64,000 bases of DNA from CAVRTM01 sp963696105. Lineage in GTDB: Bacteria; Actinomycetota; Actinomycetes; Actinomycetales; Dermatophilaceae. Position 1 is the stretch's first letter, and every line of letters starts with the position of its first letter. This document shows positions 61,410 to 64,000 of the stretch, piece by piece. A program made the position numbers and the translations under genes. Below the pieces are notes generated by a model. That model did no database searches, had not been told where the DNA came from, and saw only the letters and a program-made list of their open reading frames with translations. The stretch is taken from NCBI GenBank assembly GCA_963696105.1, contig CAVOIP010000003.1:62001-126000 (forward strand), written 5' to 3'.

Positions 61410-62450
61410 GTGCGCATCCGTGGACGCTCCGCCAGCCTCGTGGCCGGTGGACTGACGACCCTGCTGGCCCTGTCGGCCTGCGGCTCAGGCAGCAGCAGCC
61501 AGGCCGGCTCGGGGGGCGACAGCGGCACGCTGACGCTCTACAACGCCCAGCACGAGGACCTGATGAAGCTGATGGTGGACGGCTTCACCAAGCAGACCGG
61601 CATCAAGGTCAACATGCGCAACGGTGACGACTCCGAGCTCGCCAACCAGATCGTGCAGGAGGGCAAGGCCTCGCCCGCCGACGTGTTCGTCACGGAGAAC
61701 TCCCCGGCGATGACGCTCGTCGACGGCGCCAAGGGCTTCACCAAGGTCGACCCGGCCACGCTCGCGCAGGTGCCCCCGCAGTTCGCGCCGAAGGACGGCA
61801 ACTGGGTCGGCTTCGCCGCTCGCTCGACCGTGCTGGCGTACAACAAGACCCAGCTCAAGCCTGCCCAGCTGCCCACGACGATCCTCGACCTGGCCAAGCC
61901 GGAGTGGAAGGGCAAGATCGGCATCGCCCCCGCCGGGGCGGACTTCCAGGCCATCGTCAGCGCCGTCGTCGCCGTCGACGGCGACGCCAAGGCCGCGGAG
62001 TGGCTCAAGGGTCTGAAGGCCAACGCCAAGGTCTACCGTGGGAACAACGCCGTGATGCAGGCGGTCAACAACGGCGAGATCCAGGCCGGCGTGATCTACC
62101 ACTACTACTGGTACAAGGACCAGGCCGAGTCCGGCGAGAACAGCAACAACACCTCGCTGCACTTCTTCGGCAACAAGGACGCGGGCGCGTTCCTGTCCGT
62201 CTCCGGCGCCGGCGTGCTGTCCACCAGCAAGCACCAGAAGCAGGCCCAGCAGCTGGTGACGTTCCTGGGTAGTGCGCAGGGCCAGAAGATCCTGGCCGAC
62301 AGCGCCGCCCTGGAGTACCCCATCGGCAAGGGCGTCGCCGCCAACAAGGCGCTCAAGCCGCTCAGCGAGCTCGAGCCGCCCACCGTCGAGCTCTCGACCC
62401 TCAACGGCAGCAAGGTCGTTGAGCTGATGCAGCAGGCGGGCCTGCTCTGA
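61410..62450 (+). CDS. Iron ABC transporter substrate-binding lipoprotein
   Basis: This 346-residue protein has a lipoprotein signal peptide (LSAC, C24), a short Gly/Ser linker, and a type II binding-protein fold of the ferric-ion FbpA/FutA type. The IYHYYWYKD segment supplies the paired Tyr residues that bind Fe(III) in the family. It starts with GTG at 61410 just after an IdeR-type box, which supports iron as substrate. It delivers iron to the permease encoded next. The ATPase gene is presumably beyond the window end. Confidence 0.88.
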   Translation: MRIRGRSASLVAGGLTTLLALSACGSGSSSQAGSGGDSGTLTLYNAQHEDLMKLMVDGFTKQTGIKVNMRNGDDSELANQIVQEGKASPADVFVTENSPAMTLVDGAKGFTKVDPATLAQVPPQFAPKDGNWVGFAARSTVLAYNKTQLKPAQLPTTILDLAKPEWKGKIGIAPAGADFQAIVSAVVAVDGDAKAAEWLKGLKANAKVYRGNNAVMQAVNNGEIQAGVIYHYYWYKDQAESGENSNNTSLHFFGNKDAGAFLSVSGAGVLSTSKHQKQAQQLVTFLGSAQGQKILADSAALEYPIGKGVAANKALKPLSELEPPTVELSTLNGSKVVELMQQAGLL

Positions 62451-62458
62451 GCACCCTG

Positions 62459-62983
62459 TTGTCCGTGCGCCGGCCACGGGCGCGGAGGTCGCGCGGCGGC
62501 CTCCCGCCCGTGCTCGGCGTGCTGTCCGGGCTCGTCGCCCTCCTCGCGCTCGTGCCGCTGCTGTTCGTGGTGATCTACACCGTCAGCATCGGCTGGGACC
62601 AGGCGTGGGCCCTGGTGGCGCGTCCGCGGGTGGCCGAGCTGCTGTCGAACACCGGCCGGCTCGTGGTCGGCTGCATGGCGATCAGCATCGTGGTCGGCAC
62701 CGGCGCCGCCTGGGTCGTCGAGCGCACCACGTTGCCCGGTCGGCGGGTCTGGAACATCCTGCTCGTCGCACCGCTGGCCGTTCCGGCGTTCGTCAACAGC
62801 TTCGGCTGGGTGTCGCTGACCTCGCGCGTCGAGGGCTTCGGCGGCGCCCTGCTCATCGTGACGCTGTCGTACTACCCGCTGGTCTACCTGCCGGTCGCCG
62901 CCGCACTGCGCGGCCTGGACCCGGCGCTGGAGGAGACCGCCCTCGCCTCGGGCACGGGCCCTGGCGCACCTTCTCGCGGGTGA
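62459..62983 (+). CDS. Iron ABC transporter permease, 5' part ending at a frameshift
   Basis: This 174-residue open frame encodes the first half of an FbpB-type permease, with membrane segments at about 16-40, 63-86, 98-120 and 130-150. It starts TTG at 62459 (GTG at 62465 or CTG at 62447 are alternatives). The frame is lost in the first cytoplasmic EAA-like loop at GGGCCCTGG (62956-62964). One extra C in the CCC run would restore LEETALASGTG-PWRTFSRVTLPQL and join it to the following open frame. It is a true frameshift mutation or a sequence error. Confidence 0.8.
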   Translation: MSVRRPRARRSRGGLPPVLGVLSGLVALLALVPLLFVVIYTVSIGWDQAWALVARPRVAELLSNTGRLVVGCMAISIVVGTGAAWVVERTTLPGRRVWNILLVAPLAVPAFVNSFGWVSLTSRVEGFGGALLIVTLSYYPLVYLPVAAALRGLDPALEETALASGTGPGAPSRG

Positions 62984-64000
62984 CGCTGCCGCAGCTGCGC
63001 CCGGCGATGTACGGCGGCGCGCTGCTGGTCGGGCTGCACCTGCTGGCCGAGTTCGGCGCGCTGCAGCTGCTGCGCTTCGCCACCTTCACGACCGCGATCT
63101 ACGACCAGTACCGCTCCTCGTTCAACGGCCCGGCCGCGACCATGCTGGCCAGCGTGCTCGTGCTCTGCTGCCTGGGCCTGCTGCTGCTCGAGATGCGGGT
63201 CCGCGGCCACCACCGCTACGCCCGGGTCGGCGGGGGTGTCGCCAGGAGCCTGCCCCGCCGGCCCCTCGGTCTGTCCGCCGTACCGGTGATCGGTGCCCTC
63301 GTCGCGCTCGTCGGCCTGGCCCTCGGCGTCCCGATGGGCAGCCTGGTCCACTGGCTGCTGGTCGGCACCTCCACCGCGTTTCCCGTCGGGGAGCTGGTCA
63401 GCACCACCGTGTCCACGGTCGGCCTCGGGCTGGTCGGCGCCGCGCTCACGCTTGCCCTGGCCCTGCCGGTCGCGTGGCTGTCCGTCCGCCACCGCAGCCG
63501 GTTCGCCACCCTGGCCGAGCGCAGCACCTACTTCAGCAACGCGCTGCCGGGCATCGTCGTCGCGCTGGCCCTGGTGACCGTGTCGCTGCGGCTGGTGCCG
63601 GCCGTCTACCAGACGCTGGTCATGCTGTTGGCGGCGTACGCCATCCTGTTCCTGCCGCGGGCCATGGTGAGCCTGCGCGCCGCGATGGCACAGGCGCCCC
63701 CCGTGCTCGATGACGTGGCGCACGCCCTGGGTGCCGGCCCGGTGGCGACGTTCCGGCGGGTGACCCTGCCGCTGATCGCCCCGGGGCTCGGTGCCGGCGC
63801 CGCGCTGGTCTTCCTCGCCGTCATCACCGAGCTGACCGCGACGCTGCTGCTGGCCCCCATCGGGACGCAGACGCTGGCCACCCAGTTCTGGAGCAACAGC
63901 AGCAGCATCGCCTACGGTGCCGCTGCGCCCTATGCCGCGCTGATGGTGCTGATCTCGCTGCCGGCGACGTTCCTGCTCACCCGCGAGGCCCGGAGGTCGA
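62962..64000 (+). CDS. Iron ABC transporter permease, 3' part, continuing beyond the window
   Basis: From 62962 the +1 frame is open to the window end (346 codons, no stop) and continues the permease interrupted at 62961. It begins WRTFSRVTLPQLRPAMYGG, has about eight more membrane segments, and contains the second EAA loop (AHALGAGPVATFRRVTLPLIAPG). FbpB-type proteins carry two such permease repeats in one chain, which fits. If the frameshift is real, translation could restart at ATG 63007 but the product would lack the first half of the channel. Confidence 0.8.

Overview
The window looks like a chromosomal segment of a high-GC Actinomycetota. GC is very high throughout, GTG/TTG starts and start/stop overlaps (ATGA, GTGA, TGATG) are common, and typical actinobacterial families occur: GAF-ANTAR, STAS/HATPase, DUF5947/DUF6084/DUF6893, a group 1h [NiFe]-hydrogenase, and an IdeR-type iron box. 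I cannot fix the genus from sequence alone. I see no rRNA, tRNA, CRISPR array, insertion sequence or prophage. Almost every base belongs to a protein gene or a short spacer.

Layout. 0.1-4.5 kb: phosphodiesterase, FHA-HTH regulator, secreted phosphoesterase and secreted peptidase/hydrolase on +. 4.6-9.0 kb: a minus-strand block with a small unknown protein, an SMP-30 lactonase, a DedA membrane protein, and a two-component system with a four-TM membrane protein. 9.3-13.7 kb: cation/proton antiporter, FMN-dependent L-lactate-type oxidase, acetamidase/formamidase and SDR on +. 13.7-18 kb: YceI protein (minus, with a clear promoter and MarR-like operator), DUF1059 protein, APC permease and membrane-anchored esterase.

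18.3-33.2 kb is a rhamnose module. It has an ABC importer (binding protein, double ATPase, two permeases), L-rhamnose isomerase, bifunctional rhamnulose-1-P aldolase/lactaldehyde dehydrogenase, rhamnulokinase and a TIM-barrel epimerase-like protein. A divergent LacI regulator and a lutABC lactate-to-pyruvate operon follow. The importer and lut promoters share the same architecture and a similar operator just downstream of the -10, so sugar uptake and oxidation of the lactate by-product are probably co-regulated.

34.0-43.2 kb is a high-affinity hydrogenase operon: hypA, hypB, small and large subunits, a NifU/Rieske-like electron-transfer candidate, a set of uncharacterised accessory genes, the C-terminal maturation protease and hypC. 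hypD, hypE and hypF are not in the window. 43.3-45.1 kb holds a GAF-ANTAR regulator and a STAS/HATPase protein.

45.1-55.4 kb is the most unusual region. It encodes a Dap (L-2,3-diaminopropionate) biosynthesis pair (SbnA-like and SbnB-like), an Fe(II)/2-oxoglutarate dioxygenase, and an NRPS with a truncated condensation domain followed by A-T-TE. It also encodes a 1012-residue membrane protein that resembles the poly-amino-acid synthetase (Pls/PosA) membrane/C-terminal half but carries two near-identical carrier domains in place of the usual A-T. A convergent phosphopantetheinyl transferase lies beside it. This looks like a split, membrane-bound Dap-polymer or Dap-peptide synthetase.

55.8-64.0 kb: multi-TM acyltransferase-like protein, DinB-like protein, 2H phosphoesterase, two universal-stress proteins, class V aminotransferase (cysteine-desulfurase-like), and an iron ABC importer under a likely IdeR box. 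The importer's permease gene has a one-base frameshift and runs off the window end.
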